From positions 190,604 to 254,603 of the forward strand of contig JAFZAZ010000014.1 of NCBI GenBank assembly GCA_017561985.1: a stretch of DNA of 64,000 bases. The letters are read 5' to 3'. The notes beneath the pieces were generated by a model. That model did not search any database. It was given only the letters and a program-made list of their open reading frames with translations, and had not been told where the DNA came from. The position numbers and the translations under genes were made by a program. Shown piece by piece: positions 1 through 8,689 of this stretch (position 1 is its first letter; every line of letters begins with the position of its first letter). Source of the DNA: Lachnospiraceae bacterium. GTDB lineage: Bacteria; Bacillota_A; Clostridia; Lachnospirales; Lachnospiraceae.

Positions 1-305
1 TCGTTCAGTTTTAAAACCTGCATCAAATGCCACGAAATGGCCTCTCCCTCACGGTCCGGGTCAGTCGCGAGATACACTTTCTTGGCTTTCTTCACTTCCT
101 TGCGGAGCTCGGAAAGCACCTCACCCTTGCCGCGGATAGTGATGTAATGCGGCTCATAGTCGCTTTCCGTGTCAACGCCGAGGGAACTCTTGGGGAGATC
201 GCGCACGTGTCCGTTGGAAGCCAAAACCGTGTAGTCTTTCCCAAGGAACTTCTGAATGGTCTTCGCCTTGGCGGGAGACTCCACAATCACAAGATACTTC
301 GCCAT
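1..305 (-). CDS. topA: DNA topoisomerase I, N-terminal part (cut by window edge)
   Basis: Type IA topoisomerase that relaxes negative supercoils in the cytoplasm. Only the first 101 residues are in the window; the gene continues past base 1. The visible part is the TOPRIM domain: [12 protein letters not shown] with the catalytic glutamate at residue 9, and the acidic DPDREGE motif with D82, D84 and E86. These are the positions expected for TopA. The ATG at 305 opens directly on the conserved [10 protein letters not shown] start; the ribosome site in front is weak (GAAAGAAAG). It lies 70 bases downstream of dprA in the same direction, giving the common Firmicutes order comM-dprA-topA. A small GCGCC/GGCGC hairpin sits just before the start codon. 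Identity is secure; nothing can be said about the missing C-terminal zinc domains. Confidence 0.95.
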   Translation of the reverse strand, partial: MAKYLVIVESPAKAKTIQKFLGKDYTVLASNGHVRDLPKSSLGVDTESDYEPHYITIRGKGEVLSELRKEVKKAKKVYLATDPDREGEAISWHLMQVLKLN

Positions 306-375
306 AACTTTCTTTCGAAGCGCCCTGAGGCGCAACTTCTCTCTTCCTATATATTTGTAACTGCATTGCAAGCGC

Positions 376-1506
376 TCATTGATCTACGGCGCAATACATG
401 CCGTCGGAAGTCCTCCGGATCAATCCGTCACGCTCGAGCGAATACAGCCTCTGCATAAGCACAGAAGGCGTCAGACCGCTCTCCCAGACCAGTCGATCAA
501 AGCCTTTGGGACTTAAACGCAAAAAAGCATACACCATTTTTTCTTCGCTTGCAAGAGCCAATTTTTCATTTTTTTCGGAAGTGTAACATTTTTCGCCAAA
601 TGTCTGCTGACCGTCTGACTCTTCAGTTACGAACAGCCAGCCGCGGTCGCGAAGCCCCGCAAGTATCTCCCCCGGGTCCGTCACAAGCTGCGCTCCCTGC
701 ACTATCAGACGGTGGCATCCCTCGCTGTTTTTGTCCGTGATCCGGCCGGGCACAGCGTACACATCCCTGCCCTGTTCAAGCGCCCGATCGACGGTGATCA
801 TCGTCCCGCTCTGAAGCTTCGCCTCAACGACAATCACCGCCTCGGAAAGCCCCGAGATCAGCCTGTTTCGATGCGGAAAATGATGCTTCAGCCCAGGAAC
901 TCCGGGCGCATACTCCGACATCACACAGCCGTACCTCACAACCTCCTTGTAGAGAATCGCATTTTCCTTCGGGTATACCGTGCCGATTCCTGACCCGAGC
1001 ACAGCGACAGGACTTCCGCCGCCCTCGACCGCGCCTCTGTGCGCGGCGGCATCAATCCCGTATGCAAGTCCGCTCACGACCGTCACACCCGCTTCCGAGA
1101 GCACGCGCCCGAACCGCACCGCGACATCTTCCCCGTACGGAGACGACAACCTTGTTCCCACGATCGCAACCGAGCATTGCCCCTTCTTCGGCAGCGTTCC
1201 CTGATAGAACAATCCGACAGGCGCATCGGAGATCACGCGCAGCGGCTCCGGGAATGTCTCCTCCTCGCTGCTCACAAACCTTGCATTGCATCGGTCGAGC
1301 GAGCGATACAGCCGTTCAATGTGTTTTTCCGTCCTGGACGCAGCTATTTTCGCCGCCTCAGCTTCAGTGACACCTACATTTTCCAATTCCTCAGCATCAG
1401 CCTCATACACGCCCGCAGCGCTCGTAAAATGCTTCAGAAGCCGCAGCTTTATCGCATTGTCCGTCACGACCGCGCACAGCCACATGCGGTACTCTTTCTC
1501 CGTCAT
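376..1506 (-). CDS. dprA: DNA-processing protein DprA (Smf)
   Basis: Single-strand DNA-binding protein that loads RecA on incoming DNA during natural transformation; in non-competent species its role is less clear. The protein is 376 residues. The Rossmann-like SMF core carries [13 protein letters not shown], the [14 protein letters not shown] loop, the [14 protein letters not shown] motif and QSGTMITV. A short winged-helix-like C-terminal domain follows (about residues 310-376). I place the start at the ATG at 1506, residues MTEKEYRMW, because AAGGAGA lies five bases before it. A longer frame would run 16 codons further into the preceding gene. Its start is 13 bases after the comM stop, so the two are cotranscribed. 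No comE/comG genes are in view to show whether the host is transformable. Confidence 0.95.
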   Translation of the reverse strand: MTEKEYRMWLCAVVTDNAIKLRLLKHFTSAAGVYEADAEELENVGVTEAEAAKIAASRTEKHIERLYRSLDRCNARFVSSEEETFPEPLRVISDAPVGLFYQGTLPKKGQCSVAIVGTRLSSPYGEDVAVRFGRVLSEAGVTVVSGLAYGIDAAAHRGAVEGGGSPVAVLGSGIGTVYPKENAILYKEVVRYGCVMSEYAPGVPGLKHHFPHRNRLISGLSEAVIVVEAKLQSGTMITVDRALEQGRDVYAVPGRITDKNSEGCHRLIVQGAQLVTDPGEILAGLRDRGWLFVTEESDGQQTFGEKCYTSEKNEKLALASEEKMVYAFLRLSPKGFDRLVWESGLTPSVLMQRLYSLERDGLIRRTSDGMYCAVDQ

Positions 1507-1519
1507 GTTGTTCTCCTTA

Positions 1520-3025
1520 TCAATCCGTCCGATACCCGATTGCCTCCGCGACATGCTCCTTTGTTATGGTATCGCTGTTTGCAAGGTCGGCAATCGTCCT
1601 CGCAACCTTCCAAAGCCTGTGATACCCGCGCGCGGAACATTGCGAGCGCTCGGCATAAGAAGCTGCTTCTTTCTTTGCGGAAGGTTCCGGCCGGAACAAC
1701 GCGTCAATCTCACGCCCCGGCACCTCCGAGTTGTACCGATACGGTCTGCCCTCAAAGCGCAGCTCCTGATGTTTTCGCGCGACTTCCACGCGTCTTCGTA
1801 TCTGCTCGCTGCTCTCGGCGGGAACCGTATCGATCAAATCACCCGGAGGAAGGCTTTCGACATTGATCCGAAGATCGATCCGATCAAGGATCGGGCGGCT
1901 TACTTTCGCCTCGTACCGTATCCTCTGTTCCTGCGTGCACCGGCATCGATTTCTGTCCGGATAATACCCGCACGGGCATGGATTCATCGCCGCCACGAGC
2001 ATGAATTTGGCAGGGTACTCCGCACTTCCGTTGAGCCTTGCGACACGGATCCTTCGATCCTCCAGCGGCTGCCGCAGCACTTCGATGCTTCCGCGCTGAA
2101 ACTCCGGAAGCTCATCCAGAAACAGCACTCCTCCCGAGGCGAGCGAGACTTCACCCGGCATCGGAAACCTCCCGCCTCCGGCAAGCGCCGGAACGGTAAC
2201 CGTGTGATGAGGCGCACGGAACGGACGGTTCTGAACCATGCCGCCGCCCGGAGGAATCAATCCCGCCACACTGTACACTTTCGTAATCTCCATGCTCTCG
2301 GCGAACGTAAGCTCCGGCATGATCCCCGGAAGGCGCTTTGCAAGCATCGTCTTCCCTGCTCCGGGAGGACCGCACAAAAGAAGGTTGTGCATCCCCGCTA
2401 CCGCAATCTCCGCAGCACGTTTCGCAAGAAACTGCCCCCGGATGTCCGAAAAATCCCCGTCCGGACTCTCGTGCGACGGCTCCCATGGAGGCGTCTGCGC
2501 AGGCTCTCCCCCGTTTTCGCACAGAAAATGCTCCGCCGCCTCCGTAAGGCTCCTCACGCCGTACACCCGGACTCCCTCGACAAGCGCACCTTCCGCAGCA
2601 TTTTCGGAAGGCACAAGTACCGCCCGCAAGCCTGCCTGTTTTGCTGCATAAACACACGGAAGCACGCCCGGCACGGAACGGATACTTCCGTCGAGACCGA
2701 GTTCCCCGAGGAAGCCGTACCCTTCCATTAGCTCGGGCGGGATCACTTCGAGGTCGCACAATATACCCAAAGCGATCGCAAGGTCAAACCCTGTGCCTCC
2801 TTTTCGCTCATCCGCAGGCGAAAGATTCACAGTGATGCGCTTCGCAGGAATCGGATACGACGAGTTTTTGAGCGCAACTCTCACACGCTCCTTCGCCTCA
2901 CGCACCTCGCTTGCCAGATACCCCACCATATCAAAACACGGCAGACCGTTTCCAACGTCCACCTCGACGCGGATCCGGAGCGCATCGATCCCGTTTACAG
3001 CAAAACTGTCAAGCGAACAAAACAT
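1520..3025 (-). CDS. comM: YifB/ComM family Mg-chelatase-like AAA+ ATPase
   Basis: AAA+ ATPase; in Vibrio ComM is a branch-migration helicase that extends recombination during transformation. The protein is 501 residues. The N-terminal Lon-protease-like (ChlI) domain spans about residues 20-165. Walker A GPPGAGKT is at residues 219-226, Walker B is GGVLFLDELPEF, and a zinc-type cysteine cluster MNPCPCGYYPDRNRCRC follows. The C-terminus is the Mg-chelatase lid domain. I chose the ATG at 3025 because GGGAGG is seven bases upstream; the open frame extends 16 codons further without a better site. It is the first gene of the comM-dprA-topA run. A terminator hairpin lies between it and nrdR, so it probably has its own promoter in 3026-3104, though I could not pick one with confidence. 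Confidence 0.95.
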   Translation of the reverse strand: MFCSLDSFAVNGIDALRIRVEVDVGNGLPCFDMVGYLASEVREAKERVRVALKNSSYPIPAKRITVNLSPADERKGGTGFDLAIALGILCDLEVIPPELMEGYGFLGELGLDGSIRSVPGVLPCVYAAKQAGLRAVLVPSENAAEGALVEGVRVYGVRSLTEAAEHFLCENGGEPAQTPPWEPSHESPDGDFSDIRGQFLAKRAAEIAVAGMHNLLLCGPPGAGKTMLAKRLPGIMPELTFAESMEITKVYSVAGLIPPGGGMVQNRPFRAPHHTVTVPALAGGGRFPMPGEVSLASGGVLFLDELPEFQRGSIEVLRQPLEDRRIRVARLNGSAEYPAKFMLVAAMNPCPCGYYPDRNRCRCTQEQRIRYEAKVSRPILDRIDLRINVESLPPGDLIDTVPAESSEQIRRRVEVARKHQELRFEGRPYRYNSEVPGREIDALFRPEPSAKKEAASYAERSQCSARGYHRLWKVARTIADLANSDTITKEHVAEAIGYRTD

Positions 3026-3104
3026 ATATTTTCCTCCCGCATAGATGTATCGTTTCGTTTCATGATAACGCAATCAAAGCAGGATAACTATTCGCAGGAG
3101 CAAC

Positions 3105-3140
3105 AAAAAGAAGGCGTTCCGACTGACACGAAACGCCTTC
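3105..3140 (-). terminator. Rho-independent terminator after nrdR
   Basis: A nine-base-pair stem GAAGGCGTT/AACGCCTTC (3110-3118 with 3132-3140) is followed on the - strand by five T residues (complement of 3105-3109). It lies about 80 bases after the nrdR stop and before comM, so it ends the nrdR transcript. Confidence 0.85.
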
Positions 3141-3220
3141 CGATTCTTCGATTGTTTTCCCTGCCGATAATACTGCCGAAAACAAGCCTCAATACTTGTG
3201 CAGATTGCTGCCGCCCGGGA

Positions 3221-3676
3221 TCACTCGCGATCCAGAAGCGTCTTCAGCTCATCCATAAACGTGTTTACATCCTTGAACTCGCGGTATACGGAAGCGAACC
3301 TCACATATGCGACTTCGTCGAGTTTCTTCAGCTTGTCCATGACAAGCTCGCCGATGCGGTTGCTGGGAATCTCCTTCTCCTCCATCGAGAAGATTTCTGT
3401 CTCCACCTCGTCGACAAGCTGGCGGATCTGCTCTACGCTGACCGGCCGTTTCTGGCAGGAAGCATAGATTCCTTTCTCGATCTTGGAACGGTCGTACGCC
3501 TGGCGGTTGTTGCCTTTCTTGATGACGACAACAGGGATGGTCTCAACTTTCTCATACGTCGTGAAACGCTTGTCGCACTCGTCGCATTGTCTGCGACGAC
3601 GGATCGAGTTAGACTCCTCAACCGGCCGCGAATCGATAACACGGGTATTTTCCGCTCCGCAATAAGGACACTTCAT
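3221..3676 (-). CDS. nrdR: Transcriptional repressor NrdR
   Basis: Zinc-finger/ATP-cone repressor of ribonucleotide reductase genes; it senses ATP/dATP and binds NrdR boxes. The protein is 151 residues, the usual length. A zinc ribbon has cysteines at residues 3, 6, 31 and 34 (MKCPYCGAEN and CDECDKRF). The ATP-cone follows, starting PVVVIKKGNNRQAYDRSKIE. AAGGAGA stands eight bases before the ATG. No ribonucleotide reductase gene is in the window, so it must act at a distance. It follows the DUF4867 gene by 44 bases and could be read from the kdgK promoter, but its function is unrelated to sugar acids, so an internal promoter is possible. A strong terminator follows it. Confidence 0.97.
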   Translation of the reverse strand: MKCPYCGAENTRVIDSRPVEESNSIRRRRQCDECDKRFTTYEKVETIPVVVIKKGNNRQAYDRSKIEKGIYASCQKRPVSVEQIRQLVDEVETEIFSMEEKEIPSNRIGELVMDKLKKLDEVAYVRFASVYREFKDVNTFMDELKTLLDRE

Positions 3677-3720
3677 AAGTTAATCTCCTTTGTCTAACGC
3701 TTACGCGCGCTCTCGCAAAA

Positions 3721-4362
3721 TCAACGGATGTCGTCAGCGATGTCAATGTTCACGCCGGTAAGTCCGATCACAGCGCCCTGCTTTGCCTCGGAAGCCTCGG
3801 GATGAGCGATCAGCCACTTGTTAGCTGCAAAAAGTCTTGCGTCGTCCGCATTCTTCACGGTGATCTGCGGCTTGTCAAGGTTCGTTCCCTTCGGAAGAAC
3901 GATAACTACGCGGAACTGTGCGCCGAGCTTCGCACTGCAGGGAGCGTAATGAAGCGTCGTAGCGTAAAGCTCAACGCCGGTGCCTGCCGGGCAGAAGAAA
4001 GCCTCTACCTTCGAGGTGTCAAGCATTTTGCCCATGCAGTCCTGCTGCTTCGCAAGAAGAAGGATGCAGTCGGTAGCTGCGATATCGATCTCGCTGTCGC
4101 GATGATACTCGAGGCAGTTCAGCTTCGTGTTGGTACCGTTGCAGTAACCGATCTGGATCGGCATTCCGCCGTAGCAGTTGTACGTAAAATCAGCCATTGC
4201 CGGGGTTGCTTCCAGGTTGGCATCCGAAGGAACATAAACAACCGCATCCGCGGGAGCGGGCGTGGTCTCGTTGAGCACCTTGAGAAGTTCCTTGGTATCG
4301 TAACCGTCGACAACTCTTCCGTATGCCTCAAAAGCGGCATCGTTCACATTCAAAATCTTCAT
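3721..4362 (-). CDS. DUF4867-type cupin-like protein next to kdgK
   Basis: A 213-residue cytoplasmic protein that I recognise only as resembling the DUF4867 family, which I recall beside sugar-catabolism genes in Firmicutes; its biochemical role is not known to me. The core looks cupin-like: a beta-rich stretch with LEYHRDSEIDI (His/Glu pair), then VEAFFCPAGTGVELYATTLH with further possible metal ligands, then FRVVIVLPKGTN. There is no signal peptide or membrane segment. GGAGG lies nine bases before the ATG at 4362. It sits 69 bases downstream of kdgK on the same strand and is probably cotranscribed from the kdgK promoter, suggesting a step on a hexuronate or ketodeoxy-sugar such as isomerisation or mutarotation. 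That function is inference from context only. Confidence 0.6.
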   Translation of the reverse strand: MKILNVNDAAFEAYGRVVDGYDTKELLKVLNETTPAPADAVVYVPSDANLEATPAMADFTYNCYGGMPIQIGYCNGTNTKLNCLEYHRDSEIDIAATDCILLLAKQQDCMGKMLDTSKVEAFFCPAGTGVELYATTLHYAPCSAKLGAQFRVVIVLPKGTNLDKPQITVKNADDARLFAANKWLIAHPEASEAKQGAVIGLTGVNIDIADDIR

Positions 4363-4431
4363 GATTTCTTCCCTCCGTAAACAATTCTATCCCTACGGCC
4401 CCCTCTTCGGAAAATGCCGCTCGGTACAAAA

Positions 4432-5454
4432 TTAGCGCTGTACGCGGCCGCTTCCGTCGCCGCCCGCAAGCGTCTCTACCTCGGCGCGCGTCACATGGTT
4501 GAAGTCGCCGGGTATCGTGTGTTTCAATGCGCTCGCAGCTACCGCAAACTCCAGAGCCTCTGCGGCAGACTTACCGTCCGCAAGTCCGCAGATCAGACCG
4601 GCAGCAAACGAGTCTCCGCCGCCCACACGGTCGACAATGTGAAGGTTGTATCTGCGGGAGTGGTAGAACGTCTCGCCGTCCCAGATTGCCGCAGACCACG
4701 CATTGTCCGTCGCGGAAAAGCTCTCGCGAAGCGAGCTCACGACATAACGGAATCCGAAGCGTTCCTTCATCGCGCGAAACATCGCCTCATAGCCCGCAAG
4801 CTCCAAAGATCCCTTTGTAACGTCCGTATCGCCGGGAACAAAGCCGAGGACCTTCTGTGCGTCCTCCTCGTTGCCGATGCACACGTCCACATACTGCATC
4901 AGGTCTGTCATGACCTTCTGCGCCTTCTCGCTGCTCCACAGTTTCTTTCGGTAATTCAGGTCACACGAAACCGTAAGTCCGTGCTTCTTCGCCGCGATCA
5001 AAGCTGCCTTCGCAACCTCAGCGGCAGTGTCGCTGATCGCCGGCGTGATTCCCGTAAAATGGAACCAGTCCGCTCCCTCGAAAGCCGCGTCAAAATCAAA
5101 ATCCTCCGGCTTCGCCTCAGCGATCGCCGAATGTGCACGATCGTAAATTACCTTCGACGGACGCACCGAAGCGCCTGTCTCCAGGAAATAAATACCGAGT
5201 CTCTCGCCGCCGCGCACAATGTGGGAGCAATCCACGCCCTCGCGCTGCAGCGCCATCTTTGCGCTCTCGCCGATCTCATTGTCCGGAAGCTTCGTGATGT
5301 ACGAAACCTCGTGTCCGAACCCGGCGAGGGAAACCGCAACGTTGGCTTCGCCTCCGCCGTAGCAGACGTCGAAATCGTCCGCCTGAACGAAGCGTTCATA
5401 CCCCTTCGTGGAGAGCCGAAGCATGATCTCTCCGAGGGTAACAATCTTTGCCAT
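4432..5454 (-). CDS. kdgK: 2-keto-3-deoxygluconate kinase (PfkB family)
   Basis: Cytoplasmic sugar kinase that phosphorylates 2-keto-3-deoxygluconate to KDPG, the last step before aldol cleavage in hexuronate breakdown. The protein is 340 residues with the PfkB fold: N-terminal substrate motif GGGEANVAVSLAGFG and C-terminal signature DRVGGGDSFAAGL containing the catalytic aspartate. The start is the ATG at 5454, residues MAKIVTLGE, with GGAGG seven bases upstream; the frame extends 11 codons further without support. Transcription likely starts at a promoter at 5515-5543. The divergent neighbour uxaC and the distant uxuA/uxuB supply its substrate. PfkB kinases vary in substrate, so fructokinase-like activity cannot be excluded, but the hexuronate context supports KdgK. 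Confidence 0.88.
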   Translation of the reverse strand: MAKIVTLGEIMLRLSTKGYERFVQADDFDVCYGGGEANVAVSLAGFGHEVSYITKLPDNEIGESAKMALQREGVDCSHIVRGGERLGIYFLETGASVRPSKVIYDRAHSAIAEAKPEDFDFDAAFEGADWFHFTGITPAISDTAAEVAKAALIAAKKHGLTVSCDLNYRKKLWSSEKAQKVMTDLMQYVDVCIGNEEDAQKVLGFVPGDTDVTKGSLELAGYEAMFRAMKERFGFRYVVSSLRESFSATDNAWSAAIWDGETFYHSRRYNLHIVDRVGGGDSFAAGLICGLADGKSAAEALEFAVAASALKHTIPGDFNHVTRAEVETLAGGDGSGRVQR

Positions 5455-5514
5455 ACTGCATCCTCCGCGTAATGGCACTTCCGTCACGCATTTAGCGGGG
5501 AAATACCTTTCCTA

Positions 5515-5543
5515 AATATAACACAGTTTTATGCGGCGTTCAA
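5515..5543 (-). promoter_or_regulatory. Predicted sigma-A promoter of kdgK
   Basis: On the - strand, TTGAAC (complement of 5538-5543) is separated by 17 bases from TATATT (complement of 5515-5520). It points at kdgK and predicts a leader of about 50 bases. Confidence 0.65.
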
Positions 5544-5568
5544 CCGTTTTCCGAATATTTTGTGGCCC

Positions 5569-5619
5569 TTTCCGCATTTTCCACCATACATTGTGCTTTT
5601 CGTCCGGAAAATGTCGAAA
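5569..5619. promoter_or_regulatory. Inverted repeat between divergent kdgK and uxaC promoters
   Basis: TTTCCGCATTTTCC at 5569-5582 and GGAAAATGTCGAAA at 5606-5619 are inverted copies matching at 12 of 14 positions, with 23 bases between the arms. The pair lies between the -35 boxes of the two divergent promoters, a natural place for a hexuronate-responsive regulator. No regulator gene is adjacent. The inner GGAAAATG recurs elsewhere in the window, so specificity is uncertain. Confidence 0.4.
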
Positions 5620-5635
5620 TCACCCGCCGAACACC

Positions 5636-5664
5636 TTGACAGAAACACTGCTTTGTGGTATATT
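5636..5664 (+). promoter_or_regulatory. Predicted sigma-A promoter of uxaC
   Basis: A consensus -35 TTGACA (5636-5641), a 17-base spacer and TATATT (5659-5664) stand about 32 bases before the uxaC start. It is one of the best promoter matches in the window. Confidence 0.85.
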
Positions 5665-5696
5665 TCCGTAGAACATCCTGCGAGGAGGAAAGCGGC

Positions 5697-7109
5697 ATGG
5701 TTTTTATGGATGACAACTTCCTTTTGACCAATGAAACGGCGCGCGTGCTGTACCATCAATATGCGTCTGCGATGCCGATCATTGATTACCATTGCCACAT
5801 TCCCGCGGAAGAGATCGCGAAGGATGTCCGCTTCTCTTCGATCACCGATCTTTGGCTCGGTGCAGACCATTACAAATGGCGTGCTATGCGCTTAAACGGT
5901 GTGAACGAAGAACTGATTACCGGCAACGGCGACCCTTACGAAAAGTTCGAGGCATTTGCAGCGACTCTCGAGCGCGCGATCGGTAATCCTCTCTACCACT
6001 GGAGCCATCTTGAGCTTCAGCGTTATTTCGGCATCACGGAGCCGCTCACGAAAGAGAGCGCTCGCCGCATCTATGATCAATGCAATCAGGTTCTTAACGA
6101 TCCTTCCATGTCCGCCCGCGGATTGATCCTTCGTTCGAACGTGCGTCTTCTGTGCACAACGGATGACCCCGCCGACGATCTTCGCTGGCATCGTATGATC
6201 GCTATGGACTCCACCTTCCCCGTGAAGGTTCTTCCGGCATTTCGTCCGGACCGCGCCCTTGAGATTGAAAAAAAAGACTTCGCTTCGTACATACGGGGCT
6301 CTCTTGCACGTGCTTGCGGAAGAAACATCGCGCTTTACACCGATCTTAAGGATGCCCTTCGTGAGAGGATCGCATTTTTCGCGGAAAACGGCTGCAAGAT
6401 CTCGGACCACGGCATGTCGTACGTGATGTACGCTCCCTGCACGGACGAGCAGGCAGAGGTAATCTTCCGCAAAGCGCTTTCGAGCGAGCCTGTGGACATG
6501 TACGAGCAGCTTCAATACAAGACCAATCTTCTGTCGTTTCTTGCCTCCGAATACGAGAAAGCCGGCTGGGTGATGCAGCTTCATTTCGGCGTCAAGCGCG
6601 ACAACAACACCAGGCTTTTCCTGCAGTCCGGCGCAAACAACGGCTGTGACTGTATTGATAATTATTCGCCGGCTTCGGAACTTGCGGATTTCCTCAACTC
6701 GCTCTGCAAGACCGATTCCCTTCCGAAGACAATACTTTACTCTCTGAATCCCGCAGACAATGCCACGATCGGCACGATCATCGGCTGTTTTGCAGACAGC
6801 TCCGCGGCCGGCAAGGTTCAGCAGGGTTCCGCGTGGTGGTTCAATGACAACAAGCGCGGCATGGAGGAACAGATGTCGTCTCTTGCGAACCTCGGCGTGC
6901 TCGGCAATTTCGTCGGTATGCTCACCGATTCCCGCAGTTTCCTGTCGTACACGCGCCACGAGTATTTCCGGCGCATCCTCTGCAACCTCATCGGCACATG
7001 GGTTACCAACGGCGAATATCCGTGCGATCTGACGGCTCTCGGTAGTCTCGTCAGTGATATTTCTTTTAACAATTGTAATCGATACTTTGATTTCGGCCTT
7101 ACGGTTTGA
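5697..7109 (+). CDS. uxaC: Glucuronate isomerase (uronate isomerase)
   Basis: Cytoplasmic amidohydrolase-superfamily enzyme that isomerises D-glucuronate to D-fructuronate (and galacturonate to tagaturonate), the first step of hexuronate catabolism. The protein is about 470 residues, the usual length. The metal-binding HxH is at residues 32-34 in DYHCHIPAEE. Other family-typical stretches are LCTTDDPADDLRWH, WVMQLHFG and GMLTDSRSF. The start is the ATG at 5697 with AGGAGG eight bases upstream; a further in-frame ATG three codons on is less well placed. It is expressed from its own promoter, divergent from kdgK, and ended by a terminator that overlaps its stop codon. Glucuronate released by the GH67 enzyme at 39-41 kb would be its main substrate here. 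Confidence 0.95.
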   Translation: MVFMDDNFLLTNETARVLYHQYASAMPIIDYHCHIPAEEIAKDVRFSSITDLWLGADHYKWRAMRLNGVNEELITGNGDPYEKFEAFAATLERAIGNPLYHWSHLELQRYFGITEPLTKESARRIYDQCNQVLNDPSMSARGLILRSNVRLLCTTDDPADDLRWHRMIAMDSTFPVKVLPAFRPDRALEIEKKDFASYIRGSLARACGRNIALYTDLKDALRERIAFFAENGCKISDHGMSYVMYAPCTDEQAEVIFRKALSSEPVDMYEQLQYKTNLLSFLASEYEKAGWVMQLHFGVKRDNNTRLFLQSGANNGCDCIDNYSPASELADFLNSLCKTDSLPKTILYSLNPADNATIGTIIGCFADSSAAGKVQQGSAWWFNDNKRGMEEQMSSLANLGVLGNFVGMLTDSRSFLSYTRHEYFRRILCNLIGTWVTNGEYPCDLTALGSLVSDISFNNCNRYFDFGLTV

Positions 7110-7128
7110 TCCCGTAAGGCTTTTGTTT
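7096..7128 (+). terminator. Rho-independent terminator overlapping the uxaC stop codon
   Basis: Stem GCCTTACGG (7096-7104) pairs with CCGTAAGGC (7112-7120) around a seven-base loop, followed by TTTTGTTT. The 5' arm encodes the last codons of UxaC and the stop TGA lies in the loop, so the hairpin is partly protein-coding. Confidence 0.85.
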
Positions 7129-7187
7129 GAGCAAATGCTCACCGAATCATCACACCACAGGTCTCATCCCGACCGGAAAGGACTGCC

Positions 7188-8120
7188 ATGAAACATCTCA
7201 TCAGCCCGATGGACCTGACGGAGGAGGAACTCTCCGAGCTTCTCTCCCTCGCTCAGGACATCATGAAAGACCCCGAGCGCTACCGCAAGGTATGCGAGGG
7301 GAAGAAACTTGCAACCTGCTTCTATGAGCCGAGCACCCGCACGCGTCTCAGCTTCGAAGCGGCAATGCTGAACCTCGGAGGATCCGTTCTCGGATTCCAG
7401 AGCGCTGACTCCAGCTCCGCAGCGAAGGGCGAGAGTGTCTCCGACACGATTCAGATCATCTCCTACTACGCGGACATCTGCGCGATGCGTCATCCGAAGG
7501 AAGGCGCTCCGTACGTGGCCTCCAAGCACGCGAGAATCCCCGTGATCAACGCGGGCGACGGCGGACACAACCATCCGACGCAGACGCTCACCGACCTTCT
7601 TACGATCCTTGAGCTCAAAGGCCGCCTCGACAATATGACGATCGGTCTTTGCGGCGACCTCAAATTCGGCCGCACCGTCCACTCGCTCATCAACGCGATG
7701 GTACGGTACAAGGGAATCCGCTTCGTGCTCATCAGCCCCGAAGAACTGCGCATCCCCGCATACCTCAAGGAGGAAGTCCTCGACGCCAGGGAAATCCCTT
7801 ACAAAGAGGTCCGTTCGCTCGACGAGGTTATGCCCGAGCTTGACATTCTCTACATGACACGCGTTCAAAGAGAGCGTTTCTTCAACGAGGAGGATTACAT
7901 CCGCCTGAAGAACTCCTTCATTCTCACTCCCGAGAAAATGAAACTTGCCAAGGATGACATGTTCATTCTCCATCCGCTCCCGCGCGTCAACGAGATCTCG
8001 GTCGAGGTTGACTCCGATCCGAGAGCCGCGTACTTCCGCCAGGCAGGATTCGGCGTATACGCGCGCATGGCGCTGATCATACTGATGCTCGGTCTTAAGG
8101 ACCGCATCCCGAAGAACTAA
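7188..8120 (+). CDS. pyrB: Aspartate carbamoyltransferase catalytic subunit
   Basis: Catalyses carbamoyl phosphate plus aspartate to carbamoyl aspartate, the committed step of pyrimidine synthesis. The protein is 310 residues. The carbamoyl-phosphate loop [13 protein letters not shown] is at residues 45-57, the mobile loop [11 protein letters not shown] follows, then [13 protein letters not shown] and the aspartate-site [10 protein letters not shown] purine-rich site (GGAAAGGA) precedes the ATG. pyrI begins 12 bases downstream, so the two form the classic PyrBI holoenzyme pair. Only 78 bases separate it from uxaC and the uxaC terminator lies in between, so an own promoter must overlap the end of uxaC; I could not assign one. 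No PyrR-type leader is evident in so short a gap. Confidence 0.97.
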   Translation: MKHLISPMDLTEEELSELLSLAQDIMKDPERYRKVCEGKKLATCFYEPSTRTRLSFEAAMLNLGGSVLGFQSADSSSAAKGESVSDTIQIISYYADICAMRHPKEGAPYVASKHARIPVINAGDGGHNHPTQTLTDLLTILELKGRLDNMTIGLCGDLKFGRTVHSLINAMVRYKGIRFVLISPEELRIPAYLKEEVLDAREIPYKEVRSLDEVMPELDILYMTRVQRERFFNEEDYIRLKNSFILTPEKMKLAKDDMFILHPLPRVNEISVEVDSDPRAAYFRQAGFGVYARMALIILMLGLKDRIPKN

Positions 8121-8132
8121 GGAGGTATCACT

Positions 8133-8564
8133 ATGCTGAATATCGGCGGACTTCACCAGGGAGTCGTCATCGACCACATCAAGCCCGGCCAGGGCATGCA
8201 GATCTACGAGTATCTTGAGCTCGGAAAATTGGATTGCTGCGTGGCCATCATCAAAAACGCCTCCAGCAACAAAATGGGACGCAAGGACATCATCAAGATC
8301 GAGGGGCCGAACACCTTGAACCTCGACACGCTCGCAGTTCTCGACCCGGGCATCACGCTCAACTTCATCGAGAACGATGAGATCGTCTCGAAGCGCCGTG
8401 TCGTCCTGCCCGAGGAGGTTACCAACATTTTGCGCTGCAAGAACCCTCGCTGCATCACAAGCATCGAGCAGGAGCTGCCGCATCGTTTCCGCCTTACGAA
8501 CAAGGAAAAATGCATTTACCGCTGCATCTACTGCGAGCAGAAATACAAGGAAACGAACGTCTGA
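8133..8564 (+). CDS. pyrI: Aspartate carbamoyltransferase regulatory subunit
   Basis: Binds CTP/ATP and confers allosteric control on PyrB. The protein is 143 residues: an N-terminal allosteric domain and a C-terminal zinc domain. The four zinc cysteines are C102, C107, C131 and C134, with the same spacing (5, 24, 3) as the enterobacterial subunit, so the link to the catalytic trimers should be intact. The N-terminus MLNIGGLHQGVVIDHIKPG is typical of clostridial PyrI. It follows pyrB by 12 bases with AGGAGG before its ATG, so the subunits are co-translated. A strong terminator follows at 8584-8626. Confidence 0.96.
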   Translation: MLNIGGLHQGVVIDHIKPGQGMQIYEYLELGKLDCCVAIIKNASSNKMGRKDIIKIEGPNTLNLDTLAVLDPGITLNFIENDEIVSKRRVVLPEEVTNILRCKNPRCITSIEQELPHRFRLTNKEKCIYRCIYCEQKYKETNV

Positions 8565-8583
8565 CACAATTAAAACGCAAAGC

Positions 8584-8626
8584 AAAGGAGCGGTCCGCAG
8601 GAAACCCTGCAGCCGCTCCTTTTTCT
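8584..8626 (+). terminator. Rho-independent terminator after pyrBI
   Basis: AAAGGAGCGG (8584-8593) pairs with CCGCTCCTTT (8613-8622), with an inner stem GCAGG/CCTGC, followed by a short T-run. It may also slow - strand transcripts arriving from the rhomboid gene. Confidence 0.88.
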
Positions 8627-8689
8627 ATTCTCTCTTCTCCGTAACTATCGTATAGCAACCGGCATTTACCCCCGCCGGAAGTGTTTCTC

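Noticed and set aside
7129..7140. Palindrome GAGCA-AA-TGCTC before pyrB as a regulatory site
   Set aside because: Only five base pairs per arm, no repeat elsewhere noted, and it does not resemble a PyrR-binding loop.
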